Shown one piece after another: positions 63,174 through 64,000 of a stretch of DNA of 64,000 nt (positions are counted from its first letter, which is position 1; every line of letters begins with the position of its first letter). Location: positions 23,187 through 87,186 of the forward strand of contig JAMDCP010000013.1 of NCBI GenBank assembly GCA_023489335.1. Direction: 5' to 3'. The position numbers and the translations under genes were made by a program. The notes beneath the pieces are model-generated. The model was not told the origin of the DNA and ran no database searches. It saw only the letters and a program-made list of their open reading frames with translations. Source of the stretch: Deltaproteobacteria bacterium. Lineage in GTDB: Bacteria > SZUA-79 > Acidulodesulfobacterales > Acidulodesulfobacteraceae.

Positions 63174-63488
63174 ATGGGAAAATTACTTGATTTTTATAAA
63201 CAGCACCGGCGGTTATTTTTGCCGCAGAAACATCAAAATACTGCCGGACAAGAAACCGAAAAGGACAGGATTCTCCAGAGATTTTTAATTTATTGCGAGA
63301 ATATGCGGATTTACCACACCAAAGGAATTAGAAATAAGACCGTAAAGGATTTTTTTGATACCCAAGAAATGCTTTCAAAATCCATTGAAACCAGGCGGAA
63401 ATATTTTTTAATAATAAACTCGTTTTTTAAAAGGTTCTACGATAAGGAATTAAATAAAAATGAAATCGGTATCGGTCAGAAACGATAA
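63174..63488 (+). CDS. small integrase-associated protein (SAM-like core-binding fold suspected)
   Basis: A 104-residue protein from ATG 63174, after AAGGGG. It is helical and basic; TVKDFFDTQEMLSKSIETRR and YFLIINSFFKRFYDKEL look like the core-binding (SAM-like) helices of tyrosine recombinases. Its 3' end overlaps the next gene by 29 bases. It may be an accessory DNA-binding protein or a split N-terminal integrase domain. Confidence 0.5.
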   Translation: MGKLLDFYKQHRRLFLPQKHQNTAGQETEKDRILQRFLIYCENMRIYHTKGIRNKTVKDFFDTQEMLSKSIETRRKYFLIINSFFKRFYDKELNKNEIGIGQKR

Positions 63489-64000
63489 CGCCATAAAGCA
63501 CATGGCTTTGGAAATTGCTAATTATATGCGCAGAGGTCACGCAACAACCGAGAAATTAGAAGCCGCTATGAGATATGCTAAAGAACTGACCGGTTTGCGC
63601 AATCTTGTGAAATTGGAAAGAAACAATATATGTAAAATAATTTCGGACCTTGACGAAAAATATAAAACCGGACGGCTGTCTTCGTCCGGGGTCAATAATC
63701 ATATAACAAGCATTAACAACATCTTAAAATATGCCGGAAAACCGGAATTGATTGTCATTGCAAAAGACTACGGGCTTTCAAGGAAATTCACCGACGGGGT
63801 AAATAAAGAAAACACAAGGGAAGCTGCGGAAAAATTTAAAGAATGGTTAAACTCAAAATACGAACAAACCGGCAAAATTAAATATAAGGCTCTGTGTCAT
63901 GCCGTAAATATCCAATCCACGAATTTAAGGCTGAGGGAAAGCATACTGGTTAAGTTAAAAGATAAAGATGTAAGCAACAACATTTTAAAAATATCCGATA
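63460..64000 (+). CDS. integrase-like DNA-binding protein, 5' part (cut by window edge)
   Basis: A frame opening with ATG 63460 after AAGGAAT and still open at the right edge (180 codons). It begins MKSVSVRNDNAIKHMALEIA. The order of helices, GRLSSSGVNNHITSINNILKYAG followed by YGLSRKFTDGV, and the later LCHAVNIQSTNLRLRESILVKL segment, resemble the N-terminal part of integrase-domain proteins of integrative elements. The catalytic C-terminus would lie beyond the window, so the call is provisional. Confidence 0.55.
   Translation, partial: MKSVSVRNDNAIKHMALEIANYMRRGHATTEKLEAAMRYAKELTGLRNLVKLERNNICKIISDLDEKYKTGRLSSSGVNNHITSINNILKYAGKPELIVIAKDYGLSRKFTDGVNKENTREAAEKFKEWLNSKYEQTGKIKYKALCHAVNIQSTNLRLRESILVKLKDKDVSNNILKISD

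Noticed and set aside
1..64000. CRISPR arrays, rRNA genes or intact tRNA genes
   Set aside because: No regularly spaced direct repeats, rRNA sequence or full cloverleaf was found when reading both strands; only a tRNA-Gln fragment is present.

Overview
The window is 64 kb of an AT-rich bacterial chromosome using the standard bacterial code: UGA clearly ends several genes, for example the S16 gene and dnaX. The gene order rpmF-plsX-fabH-fabK-fabD-fabG-acpP-fabF-rpiB-glyA-nrdR-ribD-ribE-ribBA-ribH-nusB, a two-gene pyruvate carboxylase, GlcD/GlcF, an indolepyruvate:ferredoxin oxidoreductase subunit and a MetF/MetV pair suggest an anaerobic or facultatively anaerobic lineage of the former Deltaproteobacteria (Desulfobacterota or a relative). 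This placement is inferred from gene content and order; no rRNA gene is present.

Layout. 0-4.5 kb (minus strand): 5' part of iorA, a short MetF-like methylene-tetrahydrofolate reductase, MetV, an HtrA-type protease and a COG3581-type protein related to 2-hydroxyacyl-CoA dehydratase. 4.8-7.7 kb: a lipid-kinase-like gene, then a divergent LysR/EamA transporter pair. 7.9-25.6 kb (minus strand): one long run covering fatty-acid and phospholipid synthesis, one-carbon and pentose metabolism, riboflavin synthesis, nusB, rph, rdgB and glcDF. Between nusB and rph lies a gene missed by normal ORF calling: a TusA-family protein with an in-frame UGA aligned with the catalytic cysteine (C-UGA-G-P-P), followed by a SECIS-like hairpin. 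It is a strong selenoprotein candidate. A 33-codon fragment resembling the start of SelD follows it. 25.7-28.2 kb: an archaeal-type ValRS.

28.3-35.1 kb (plus strand): dnaX-ybaB-recR, then ffh-rpsP-rimM-trmD-rplS, a phasin-like gene and acyP. 35.2-44.5 kb (minus strand): rsmI, a NAD synthetase split into synthetase and glutaminase genes, yraN, rnhB, gltX, an AmmeMemoRadiSam B protein and pycB/pycA. 44.7-55.9 kb (minus strand): metallopeptidase, HAD hydrolase, hisS, DsrE-like protein, tpiA, ileS, a 2-hydroxyacid dehydrogenase, a small secreted repeat protein, and a molybdopterin oxidoreductase whose frame runs without a stop into a type IV pilin-like/GspH-like domain.

55.9-64 kb is accessory DNA. 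A 2.4 kb segment bounded by related copies of the 3' part of a tRNA-Gln(CUG) gene carries a HEPN/MNT pair, a HigB/HigA-like pair and an N-terminally truncated tyrosine recombinase. Next come a decayed PIN toxin-antitoxin pair, an HD phosphohydrolase plus YwgA-like pair, and a mobile-element module. That module has a replication-initiator-like gene and an excisionase-like gene with divergent promoters around a palindrome, an unknown gene, about 0.8 kb of structured non-coding DNA, and two integrase-related genes, the last cut by the window edge. No CRISPR array, rRNA, intact tRNA or riboswitch was recognised.
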